From: Apoderus coryli
Lineage: Eukaryota > Arthropoda > Insecta > Coleoptera > Attelabidae
Direction: 5' to 3'
Assembly: GCA_911728435.2 (NCBI GenBank)
Contig: OU452199.1
Coordinates: 25,430,860 to 25,494,859, forward strand
DNA length: 64,000 nt
The position numbers and the translations under genes were made by a program. The notes beneath the pieces were generated by a model. That model saw only the letters and a program-made list of their open reading frames with translations, did not search any database and had not been told where the DNA came from. Shown in pieces: positions 31,996-41,871 of this stretch. The first letter of the stretch is position 1. Each line of letters opens with the position of its first letter.

Positions 31996-32213
31996 TTATT
32001 GAGGAAGTTACTAATTAGTAACGAAACGTCGTTTGTTTTGATTTCTATGTGATAGTGACGAAAATAAATATGAATATTTTTATGTAGAATAAAGAGGAAT
32101 TTTTATAAGAACCGAACACCCCAAGAAAAAAGTAAACTCAAAAAAAAATTAGAATAGCGGTTCAAGAATAATAAAAAAATAAAAAATATTTTTTTTTCTT
32201 ATAATCCAGACGC

Positions 32214-33340
32214 GTAGCACATGGCCGATCGTTTAGTTCATTACCTATTACGGGCGGAAGATCTGCTGGAGCTTACAGCAGCACCGGGCTGTCGCATCAT
32301 GGCGATGAATACAACCAGAGAAAGCATATGTCGGAGAAGCCGATAACAAATGCATTAGTGTGTCTGCCAGGAATGGCAAGCAAGCCCTACATTGGGTTGT
32401 CAGGACCTCAAGACCCATAATGCGACTACGGTATGATAAGGTGTTTAGTACCCCATCCTGACAGACAGTAATGAAACCCTCCAGTTCTTACTTTAACCCG
32501 CCGGATCTTAGAAGGAAAAAGGCTTCGTCAAACCCATCTCCTCAATGGTGTTACAGAAGACACCGTAAAGGGGCTTGTCCTTATGAAGGTTGAAAAGCCT
32601 GCTGACCGCTGCTTCCTTTATGCGGGCTTTTGCGCGATCTAAGTCAGTAATTGAGCCTTCACGCGCTCGCCGGTCGTCAAATATAAAGGGAAGTTCATTT
32701 ACCACTCGTTGTGCTACCGAAGAAAGAAACGCTCCAATCCTTGCACGCTCGTGATCCAGTACCATGCGGAGATACGGACCTTTAGCACTAATTACCTCGC
32801 CCAGTGCCACTCTGCCATGCATATACTCCAAACTTAAGATTCCTCGGTCCCATCGATGTCGTAGGAGGTAAAGCCTTGGAACCGACGCCGTAGGATGATG
32901 ACGTCTGTGCAATTTCATCATCTTTCGCGTCTTCACGTCAAGTTCGCTCACCTCCGTTGTGGTTTATTTTAACACCTCAAAGGAGTAAAGGAGAACTGGA
33001 ACAGCGAGCATATTTGTTGCAGCGACTCAATTCTTTCCCGATAACTCTGATGACCAGATCGGCCACAGCAGATACTCACTGTGAACGGCTTGTTTCACCC
33101 GGGCGGAATTTTGTATGTGGCTTCGAGCCAAGCCCAGGTACGTGTACGTCCCCCCGGCGCGTCCGTCCACCAACTGCACGTCCTCTTGGTGTTCAGCTAG
33201 ACTTCCTTTCTTAAGATGGACAATGGCACATTTGTCGATCGCAAAGTCCATGCCAAAGTCATGAGTATACTGCTGCACTACCCTTATTGAGTTCTTTAGA
33301 AATTTTTTTTCCCCGGAAGCATATAGTTTCAGCTCATCTA
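32214..33340 (-). pseudogene. Non-LTR retrotransposon fragment (R2/R4-like C-terminal half)
   Basis: Minus strand. From 33320: SIRVVQQYTHDFGMDFAIDK then CAIVHLKKGSL, DVQLVDG, YTYLGL, SSELSGKN (to 33027); then 32951-32508: LDVKTRKMMKLHRRHHPTA, SVPRLYLLRHRWDRGILSLE. These are the 'G--F--DKCA', 'YLG', 'LSGKN' and 'LD-KTRK...HP-A-V-RLY--R--GGRGL--LE' blocks of site-specific-type non-LTR proteins. The catalytic palm is lost upstream and the two frames are not continuous. The 32214-32507 stretch is its likely 3' part. It is inactive. Confidence 0.75.
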
Positions 33341-33640
33341 TATAAAATTGTGAGTGACCTTATGCCTCCTTATGCTGAGGGTGTGCCGCAAAAGCATCCG
33401 CGTGTGTTGCGCACGGCAACTGAAAGTGGTAGTAGAGAGGTAGAAAACAGAAGGGGACTAAGAGAATGAACAATGTGGGCGCCTGGAAGCAATTGCTTAA
33501 AGCTTACGAGAAGCGTGAACAATTTAGAAAGCATTACATTGAAATAATTCCATTCCTAAAACTCTACAAACAAAATGTTCCGAAATCTCTACATTTTATG
33601 TCCAAAAGTTGAAATTTTCACTATAATTTTCCACACACAC
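33341..33640. other. Unassigned stretch between two retroelement relics
   Basis: Slightly GC-richer than its surroundings. No protein was recognised in either strand. Confidence 0.4.
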
Positions 33641-33650
33641 TGTATTTGCC

Positions 33651-33980
33651 TTGAAAAAAAAAATAATAAATTCTTTACACACCAAAATAAAATTTACTTA
33701 CGAAATTGTCAATACCACATTACCTTTTCTGGACATCAATATCCATAGATCTGCTAATGAATTGTCTTTCTCAGTTTATCACAAACATACTCGTACTAGT
33801 ACAGATGTCACTATCCCCTTTCATCTAACCACCCATATACGTTAGGAGCGCTGCGTTTCAATAATATTTTAATATGCCGATGTCACAGCATAATTTTCAA
33901 AAAGAATTAGCTATAATTTTAGAAAAAGTAAATGGATTCCCCACTGAAACTATAAATAGAATATATTATAAACATATATT
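33651..33980 (+). pseudogene. Penelope-like element PLE3, RT part (5' piece)
   Basis: Plus strand: LHTKIKFTYEIVNTTLPFLD then INIHRS and FSVYHKHTRTSTDVTIPF, then ELAIILEKVNGFPTETINRI. These align with the PLE1 blocks LHSKITFTLELEKDGVLPFLD and ...IIKQLAFNNGFPLKTIDK. It is interrupted at about 33980 by a non-LTR element and continues at 34745. Confidence 0.8.
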
Positions 33981-34742
33981 GCTTTGTTTATTTATTGCTT
34001 TTGTTAGTTCTAAACTGGAATTTGCCGCGATTATATGGAACACATATATATATATAATACTCATATTAGATCTTTAGAGTCTGTTCACCGCCGTTTCCTT
34101 AAATACCTAGCCTATAAAGCCGACAATGTTTTTCCTCCACGGGAAGTAGATCATGCGTCTTTGCTCTTGCGTTTTAATGAACCTTCTCTCTTGACCAGAA
34201 GAATTCACGCAGTCAAGTTTGTATACAAATTATTGCACTGCGTCGTTGATTGCCCATATCTATTGGGATGTATTAGATTCCACGTTCCGCGATTGGGTGC
34301 TCGACATCTCGTGCTGTTCACTGTGGGCCGAGCCAGGACTTAATATTTTGTTACAAAGTCCTGTTTACTTTATGTGTGACATTTTCAATCGGTGTTGTCG
34401 TGATTTTGATTCATGGCTCAACTTTGTCAGCTATTACTGATAGTTTATTTAATGAATAGTGATTATTATTTAATATTGATTGCATTTATTTTTGTAGTAT
34501 TTAATGTCAATAGTGTTTATTTATTTTAAGAATTTAAAGTATACTTGGACAGAGTGAGTTATTTTTTCTTCCGAAATATTTAATCAGTTTTTTTATTGTT
34601 TTGTTTTGTAACGTATTTATTTGGTTGTTTTTTCCTCTTGATTTGATATGTATCTCATTTCAATTAATTCGAAAATGTATTTATTGATTTTCCTGTAAGT
34701 GGGTTTAACCTGTTGGGAATAAATGCTTATTATTATTATTAT
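33981..34742 (+). mobile_element. 5'-truncated non-LTR element nested in PLE3
   Basis: Plus strand: FIAFVSSKLEFAAIIWN, then LESVHRRFLKYLAYKADNVF and FPPREVDHASLLLRF, FRDWVLDISCCSL (frameshifted). This is the C-terminal end of the same RT group as the element at 14241-16172 (FAFVVSILEFATIIWS, LESIQRKFLKYL). It ends after AATAAATGC in a TTATTATTATTA tail at about 34725-34742. Being truncated at the 5' end and tailed at the 3' end, it is a normal dead-on-arrival insertion. Confidence 0.8.
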
Positions 34743-35280
34743 ATATAGACACATTCATAGACGTCAACTACCTCCCCGTTTAAACAATACGCCAAGATTC
34801 AACCCAGTAATTTATTATCATCCGATTTGCCTCTAAATCAAAAGAATTTTTAGCAAATATAACATCGATTCTTGCTTTCGAACTGATCAATCTGTTGGTA
34901 GATATCTTAATAATAGCAAATGTAAAATTCCTTAAAACAAAAGATCAGGCTTTTATGCTTTATACTGTGGAGATCCAAACTGTAATTCTCAATATGTTGA
35001 ACAGACGTGCACTAGAAACTAGATTAATGGAACATCAAAAAATTATCACTAGGTCGTAGTCAGGTATTGATGCTTCAAGTAGTAAGTTAGCAATGGCAGA
35101 CCACATAAAAACACCGAACCATCCTTTTAGTCTGACTAGATACTAATACTAAAATACTTCATAGCTGTGAGAAAAGCGTGTTGATAAATGCACTGGAAAT
35201 AATGGAATTTGCCTCTATTAATAGTGAGCCCCCAAGTTATCTGCCTGAACGAAAAAGCAGAATTCATCTGTTCTAAATTT
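34743..35280 (+). pseudogene. Penelope-like element PLE3, GIY-YIG part (3' piece)
   Basis: Plus strand after the nested insertion: FRTDQSVGRYLNNSKCKIP, GFYALYCGDPNCNSQYVEQT then CTRN*INGTSKNYH, which follows the '-G-Y-L-C--C-S-YVGQT-R-L-TRL-EH' pattern of the PLE endonuclease, broken by stops. The end is not defined; similarity fades near 35280. Confidence 0.7.
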
Positions 35281-36529
35281 TTTAACTCTTTAACTTTTTT
35301 TAAATAATACATTTGTTTGCTGCTACTTGTATATAATAATGTCCTAACCCTTATGTATGATCATCACGCTTCTTATTTCTTCTTATACCTTATTAACACA
35401 TTGTCACAGATTTTTACAGTTGTTAAGAAAATTGACATTTGTTTTAAAAGCTCACACAACATAGGTCAATGTGTAGTGAATTCCAAAGACTGGATACCTG
35501 CTTTAGAAAAGTCTGCAGTGTTATTATAAAGTTTGTGGTGTTGGCCAAATTGGAGGAGGATGAACATAAGATAAAAATGTTGACTTTTTCGATTGTGATA
35601 ATCTTGAGGATGTTCGTTTTACGTCCACTTTTTCTGAGCATGTGGTTCATAACAGACATATTGGGCCTTCATACAGATTTCAAACATATACATCTTTGCC
35701 AAACATGCATTAAATTGAGTGTGTTAATGATCGAATTTTGAATGCTTAAAGGAAGATTTAATCTCTTAATTTTAGTTCAAGTTGATGGACTATTACTTCC
35801 TGCTTTTCCGTTTATTATATTATTACAAAGGAATTGCCATTATCTTTCACAATTAGTCCAACAATTTTAACATTTTACCATAATATTAATGTTGACGATC
35901 CTATTTGCCATTATCTTTATTAGTAGTTATTTTATGAACAAATTTTATATTGGGTTTTTATTTTTATTGTTTTATCTTCACAGATTGTTCTTAAAGGGCT
36001 GATCATGAAAATGTATATGGCACATGTCCCCAACAGAGAAATATTTATAAATTTTTAGACGGTGGTGAATATATACTTAGAGTTTTTTATTTCAATATTA
36101 TTTTCTTCACTGTGACAATGAAAAAACTACTTGTAAATTGTATTTGCACAACGAAATACAAAAAAGCATCTCTAGATGCATAAATATCCACACTACTAAA
36201 GTATTACCTAGAGACCTAAGTATTTCAGAACCAAATTGGCTGTGCGGTACAAGGTATTGAATACATACCCTATAAATTGCTTGGTGGTTGGTAACAACAG
36301 TTCCATATATATCTACAAGTATTTTTGTCAGATCTCCTACCGCTTTGTACCTATGTGTAACTTTAAATAGAGATATGGGTCCCAAATATCGATACCTACG
36401 AAAAGTAAATTGGAAACATACAACATGAATAAACTAAAAACCTAGTCTCTATAGCAGAGCTTGCTGCTAGAAAACGTTTAACTAATAATAATTTTTGATT
36501 TGACTTGATTCTCAATGAACTAAATATTT
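35281..36529. other. Unassigned stretch
   Basis: No gene is supported. A 92-codon minus frame at 36107-36385 is open but has no motif I recognise; other frames are short and AT-driven. Confidence 0.4.
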
Positions 36530-36905
36530 AATTAATAATATTGATAATAATAAACATTTTTATTAGTATCAAACTACCATAATAAATTTTTGAACACAGT
36601 TACAATATGAAATAGTTTGTATACTAAAAGGCGTATTAAATCAGCATCTTGATAGACATATCAAGAGCTGCTGTAGCCTAAAAATCAACTTAGAACTAAA
36701 AACAATAAACAAAATTTAACAATAATATACCCACCCACCTATAATATAAAATATAATACAACAAAAATATATATATCTATTGACTGCACAATAAATTCTC
36801 TCTCAACTTATCTCTAAATTTATTCAATGACATAATGAAATCCTTCACTTGAAACCGATTCATAAGCAGTGCAACGTTATATGAAAAAGACCGTTTGTAA
36901 ATTTC
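36530..36905 (-). pseudogene. 3' end of a non-LTR element (C-terminus and UTR)
   Basis: The minus strand at 36905-36780 reads YKRSFSYNVALLMNRFQV then KDFIMSLNKFRDKLRENLL followed by a stop, the 'RSF-Y-AA-LWN-L---I--S--KFK--L' end typical of Jockey/R1-type RT proteins. The following ~240 bp end in a loose ATT-type tail near 36540. Confidence 0.55.
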
Positions 36906-36989
36906 TTTTTTATGACTTGGTACAGTTAATTAATTAAACAACGACGATATTATTGAAATAAAACACGTCAACGCCACAAACGGATCAAT

Positions 36990-37070
36990 GTAATATGCTC
37001 ACACACATGTTAAACCATGTTTCGGGATACGTTGCTCCCATCATCAGTGGTACATTAAAAGGAATGTCTC
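36990..37070 (-). ncRNA. Degenerate hammerhead-like motif (PLE pseudo-LTR remnant)
   Basis: On the minus strand: ACCA, CTGATGA, then GGGA...TCCC as stem II around a longer loop, then GAAACATGG. Core, stem II and GAAA fit a hammerhead like those of PLE1 and PLE2, but the cleavage-site T is not in place, so it is probably dead. No PLE coding is adjacent. Confidence 0.45.
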
Positions 37071-37794
37071 GAGACGGTTAATTATACTGATTCTACAAGA
37101 TCGTAAAAATTACAATATTAAAATATATCAGATATTAAATATGTTGAAACTCACCATTTGTTCAAAGAAAAAAGGGAAATTTTTTATAGGATACTTAATT
37201 TATGGTACATTTACTTAATTAGCATAATGATTTTGTAAAGAAAGGGGTATAAACATTGAACAGATGAAGTTCATTAATATTCTTCTACGTTTACTCATTT
37301 CAAGTAGATCTAAAAATTTACTAATTAATTGGTATAATTTGAGAACAATTTCCATTAGAACATAATATGTCTGGTTAAAGAGAAAATGGTGTATATATAA
37401 CAACATTGACAAGCAGTGTTAGAATAGTTGTCATTTCTCGCATCACAGAACATATAAAAGAAGACCTCCAATATAAGGTATACATATCTAAGTGACAGTG
37501 GTTGTAACGGTTCGAACAAATTAAATACTGAATCAAATATAATTTACTGTGGTAAGGTCAAATTGAATATTGGTAATGACTAGTTATAAAAAGGGAAAGA
37601 GAATATATGTAATGATTTCTCGACGTCAATAAATTAAAAGTAAGGTGATCTGTGTAAAGAACTATGAGAACACCATTCGAGAATTGTCATTATTAGACAC
37701 GCAGTATCACTAAACAAAGCCAAGAGGGAGTAGAAGAAACTCACCAGAAAAATCAAAAAAGCTAAATGTTTGTGTATTCCAGTATTATATTGTT

Positions 37795-38240
37795 AAAAAA
37801 GGTTACGCGATTTTTATCCATAATAATAAAAACTTAACGCTGTCTTGCAGTTATCCGCAACTGAAGAGACGAATCGAAGTCGAAAGAGTAGAATTTTTGT
37901 CTCCTCCAATGGAAATTGCAAAACTTTGACCAATGAATATTAGAACCAACCGCTACTTCCTCTGGTATACCCATCAGGATTTACATACCGAGGCACGACA
38001 CTCGCGTATAATCGTAGGACATACGACATACTATTACACCATAGTCAGGCACTAATGGAAAATTGTTTCCGGGTTTTATCCCCGTACGTTTTCCAGTACA
38101 CCAACTACTAATATTCATTGGTGAAAGTTTTGCACTTTCCATTGGAGAAGACAGAAATTCTACTGTTTCGACTTCGATTCTTCTCTTTAGTTGCGGATAA
38201 CCGCAAGACAGTGTTAAGTTTTTATTATTCAATGAAATAA
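37795..38240. repeat. Imperfect inverted repeat, ~140-bp arms
   Basis: 37810-37950 and 38105-38235 are inverse complements over most of their length (left GTTATCCGCAACTGAAGAGA pairs with right TCTCTTTAGTTGCGGATAAC). The ~150-bp loop and the arms show no gene; the minus frame at 37981-38313 runs through one arm. Confidence 0.75.
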
Positions 38241-39229
38241 ACACAAACGAACATATAGTGAGAAACCTTTCGGCTTCCGAACGAACTACAATTTGTGATA
38301 TGTAGAAATGCAAAAATCACAAACCAATTGGTTTTTATCCATAATATTCCAAAATCGATTTTTCAAAACAAACTACAAAATTCTAAGTGAAAATGTGAAA
38401 TGTTTATTTAACAAGTTTACAATCCAGAATAATTAATAATACAATAAGTAATAATAATTTCTACTAAAAAAAACGGTAAACCTCGATGTAACCTACGACC
38501 AATGTGTAAAATACTGAGCCTATTCCTCTCTGGGCAAAAACTGTGAGCTGAAACTCAATTACAGAGTAATTTTTTTTTTCTGAAGTAATCCATCTTGGAG
38601 AGGAGCGGTGATTTAAGTAAGTAGTTTAATGTGGAAAATGTATTAATGAATTCACTAAAATCGCAAAATCCTACATTTTCAGTATGTTCTTCATACTCTC
38701 GCGGACGGCTCATTACTAGAGCCTTTTATAAATTTAACTCATCAAGACTTTTAAATTTTTCCTCTTTGCTTCGGCGTTCTTTAATATTTTTTGTCAAATA
38801 ATGAGGGCAATTAGGCAAAATTGATGATATATTCTTTGAGTCGAGATTTTCATAAATCAATATTATGCCTTACCTATTTTATCCTGTGTAGTTGTAAGTA
38901 TTCTTTATTATATTACCTTCAGCAAAATGTACCTCACAACACTCTGCTGTTGTTTTTTAATTAATAAAAATATTCCGATCATCGCAATGATACATACAAA
39001 CGTAAAACGTGAACTTTTGGTACGTTCTTGTAGTTTTCTTTACACGCAGGAACAATACTTTTGAGGCGTAATTTCAAAATAATAATGAAACCAAATCTCA
39101 CACTGAAAAAAAAAAAAACTAAACTAGGTGACTGTAAAAAAAAAACAAAATCCGCACTACAAGTCCAAATTATGCACTTTTGCACGATTTTATTGTTTGC
39201 AATGAGAATCACTATATTGTCACACATAA
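38241..39229. other. Unassigned AT-rich stretch
   Basis: Nothing coding or repeated was recognised. Confidence 0.4.
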
Positions 39230-39377
39230 TAGTATATTGTGCAACGAACATGAAATGACATACATTTCTTACGAGTATGATCGTTTGCAGCATGAGCCGC
39301 AGGCGAGTGCTGCAAATCATACGAGTAGGGAATGGTCATTTCATATGAGTTTCACACTATACTTTTTCTACGACTGC
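39230..39377. mobile_element. Hairpin MITE, CAGTCGTAG family (copy 1)
   Basis: An almost fully palindromic ~150-bp unit: outer parts AGTATATTGTGCAACGAAC...TCACACTATACTTTTTCTA with the terminal CTACGACTG at 39368-39376, and inner arms ACGAGTATGATCGTTTGCAG / CTGCAAATCATACGAGT. A close relative is at 61378-61505. The left CAGTCGTAG end is missing here. Confidence 0.75.
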
Positions 39378-39666
39378 TTTGATATACAGGATGCTTCAAT
39401 AGTATCCTTTTGAATAAATTAAAAAAACTACAAAGTTTACTCATAACAACTGTATTGTTTTAAATTAAAAAAAAAAATACATTAATTACAAAAAAAAAGT
39501 ATTCCTCTTATTTGTTAATAATATTTAAAGTAACGTTGGTACAATTATTCAAAATAATCTTTGCGGGACTAGAGTCCGTTTTTTTAAAGAATGCATTTAG
39601 ATTATTTACATTTTCTGTATTTGATGTCGATGGAAAGTCTGACAGCTTATTGATCGACCCCAAAAT
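39378..39666. other. Downstream flank of the recombinase relic
   Basis: AT-rich; no feature beyond a possible 3' UTR of the gene at 39667. Confidence 0.4.
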
Positions 39667-41650
39667 TTAGTTGGCTACGTTATTTCGATTAGTTTGGGAC
39701 TCCTCTATATAACCTTCTGCTACTGTCGTAGAGCGCCAGACACCAAAACGTTTTAATGTCGTTATGTCTTCGCCACTATCTACTAAGATTGTAGCCGAAG
39801 ATCGGCGGAAACAGTGGCCGGTATATAACTCAGGATTTGGAAGTTTTAAATACGATGCAATTTGCTTTACCATATTTCCTATTTTATTGATTCCAATCTT
39901 TTGGACAGTGCATTTTCCTTTTTGATAATTGGAAGAAACTACCGTTGTTGGCAGTACTTGGTCGTTTGTTCCAATATGTTTTTACAATGGTGGAATATTC
40001 CCCAGTTCTAGTAAATTTTCGAGATGTTTTCGTTTTAGTGTTTGCAATGTAAACCAAAATTGCGGCACCTAAATCTTCTGAATCCCGGATTTTCAAATTG
40101 TACATCTCATCTCTCCTACATGCACCCATAATTCCCATGATAAGGATAACCTGCAATGAAAATAATATTAGAATTATGAAAAATAACTCAAAATTTGTAT
40201 TATAAAATGACTTTAATAGTAATAATATAATAAAGTCTTTATTGCAAAATAATAAAATATTTTACAATAAGCGAAGTTGAAGTACAGTTCATTTATTAAT
40301 TTATAATACTTCAATTAAATATTTATATCAAAATTACAATAGTAGTAAAAGCTTTGTATAGCCCTTTCGCTAAGTGTCCAGAAACGTTTCTTTCTTAGCA
40401 TTTGATATGTTTACTAACATTTATTTCATCAAAAAAAAAACATTCGTTAATAAGTAAATAATATATTAAAGTCCACATTAATGCCAATATATTGGTTTGG
40501 GTGGCTAAACTTATTGTAACAATTTGCCACTGCCTTCCTAAGTTATTTTAGCATTTTTGAATTACTTACTAAACATAAAGACATTGCAAAACTTACTTTT
40601 GATAAAAGGTAGACGTTGTCTGGGGCTTCTTTGATGAACGTATCAATCTCCTCTGTTATGAAAACTTTTGATTTTTTTTGATCGGTATCCATCTGATTTT
40701 CTTTTCAGAAACGCTTTTAATTTTAGGTATTTACTTACATCCACGTTATTATTTATACTAAGCATCGTTTTTAAAAGACTGTATTGTGCCCATAACGTGG
40801 AAGATTTAAATTTATTAGATATAGTACCAAAGTAAGCAAGCAGAACATTTTCTGAATACGAACTAGTTTTCTCTTGTTTGCACCAGTCCATGAATACATT
40901 ATACGCAATAGTATATTTTGCTTTAGATTTCTCAAGTACCAAATCTAAAGTTGCGTTATTTGCGGCTTCTATAATAGGGAGTTAATGCAAAACCAATGAC
41001 GTATACGTATCTCCATACGTAAACGTGAGATTTTGGTTATGTTTACACTAGATAAGCAGTCATTCAAATTAGAGTTAAGGTGCCATCCAATACGTATCGT
41101 ATATGCGGAAGGTAGAGATAACACTTTACTTGAGAAAAAGACTATTTTAGATTTTTCTACTTCCATTTACTATGTTGTTAATATTATTGTTTTTTTAATT
41201 ATTAACCAAATACCTATATATTTTATTATGTATACGTATAAAGAATAACAGACAAATGTTTATAATTGTTACAAAATAAACTACTACTACTAATAATAAT
41301 AATAAAGTATTTATTGCAAAATAGCTTAGCTTAATTTTCAATTTAGATTGTGTTTTTAATGTTCTATTCTAGATATTCGTACAAGTGCATGTAATTCCGA
41401 CAACAATCGGTTCAATACGTTTAAGTATACGATACGCGAAGAGGTACATATGTTTACGGCCTTCGTATCGTTAAACGTATCATAAATTGAAAAAACGCAT
41501 GCGTAGATGTCAAAAGATACGTTTACGTATACGTCACTGGCTTTGCCTTAACTCCCTAATATTATGTGGTGTTAAAGTAAATTCACTATCACTGTTAATT
41601 ATATGCCTAAATCGTTTTAACAGCTTCGAAATTTAGAAATAGGTTAAACT
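39667..41650 (-). pseudogene. Tyrosine-recombinase (Crypton-like) gene relic with one intron
   Basis: Minus strand. N-terminal part 41650-41557 (NSDSEFTLTPHN) continues, after removal of a MITE (41556-40975), into EAANNATLDLVLEKSKAKY, YNVFMDWCKQEKT, LLAYFGTIS (40974-40597). A GT-AG intron (40596-40151) joins in frame to VILIMGIMGACRRDEMYNLK with the first catalytic Arg, then NYQKGKC-type sequence and YTGHCFRRSSATILVDSGED, with the HxxR box, and GVWRSTTVAEGYIEES with the nucleophile Tyr; stop at 39669-39667. Two 1-bp-type frameshifts, at the T8 run near 40672-40679 and near 39917-39930, break it. Such proteins catalyse strand exchange in Crypton elements; insects also carry many orphan copies. 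Catalytic residues are otherwise kept. Confidence 0.8.
40975..41556. mobile_element. 582-bp MITE with TAA target duplication inside the recombinase ORF
   Basis: The ends are inverse complements: TAGGGAGTTAATGCAAAACC... on the left and ...GGCTTTGCCTTAACTCCC on the right, with similarity extending ~40 bp through TGACGTATACGTA. TAA flanks it at 40972-40974 and 41557-41559. This fits a PIF/Harbinger-type MITE (TWA target), though the superfamily rests only on ends and target. The interior is rich in ACGTAT/ATACGT motifs. Confidence 0.75.
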
Positions 41651-41729
41651 GTCAATTTGGTGTGTTTGTATTGTCGGCGTTGCTATCGTGAGTTTTAATG
41701 GCCGACGCCACTTTTGTCATTACCAGGAA

Positions 41730-41870
41730 ATTTACCCGTGCGTAATAAATTTTCCCACTAGTTGCCTAGCAACTATTTATTATGCACGGGTAAATGAAAA
41801 ACAGCATTACAATGTACTACATTTTCAAATCATGATTGAACATTAAATAAAGGCATTTAAAGACAGTCGT
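41730..41870. mobile_element. Hairpin MITE, CAGTCGTAG family (copy 2)
   Basis: A palindrome TTTACCCGTGCGTAATAAAT / ATTTATTATGCACGGGTAAA (41730-41796) is centred on AGTTGCCTAGCAACT. It is followed by ~65 bp ending in GACAGTCGTAG at 41861-41871. A partial inverse copy is at 60434-60535. Confidence 0.7.
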
Positions 41871-41871
41871 A

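Larger units (their letters stand above)
29993..32082 (-). mobile_element. Penelope-like element PLE2, with inverted terminal fragment
   Basis: The main copy is read leftward (coding about 31995 to 30498, 3' region with hammerhead at 30040-30080). At its 5' side lies an ~80-bp fragment of the 3' region in the opposite direction (32001-32082), so 29993-30071 and 32001-32082 are inverted repeats. A head-to-head partner fragment of this kind is typical of Penelope-like elements and parallels PLE1. Confidence 0.85.

Noticed and set aside
36107..36385. 92-codon minus frame
   Set aside because: Open, but I could not relate it to any family and see no splice or promoter context.
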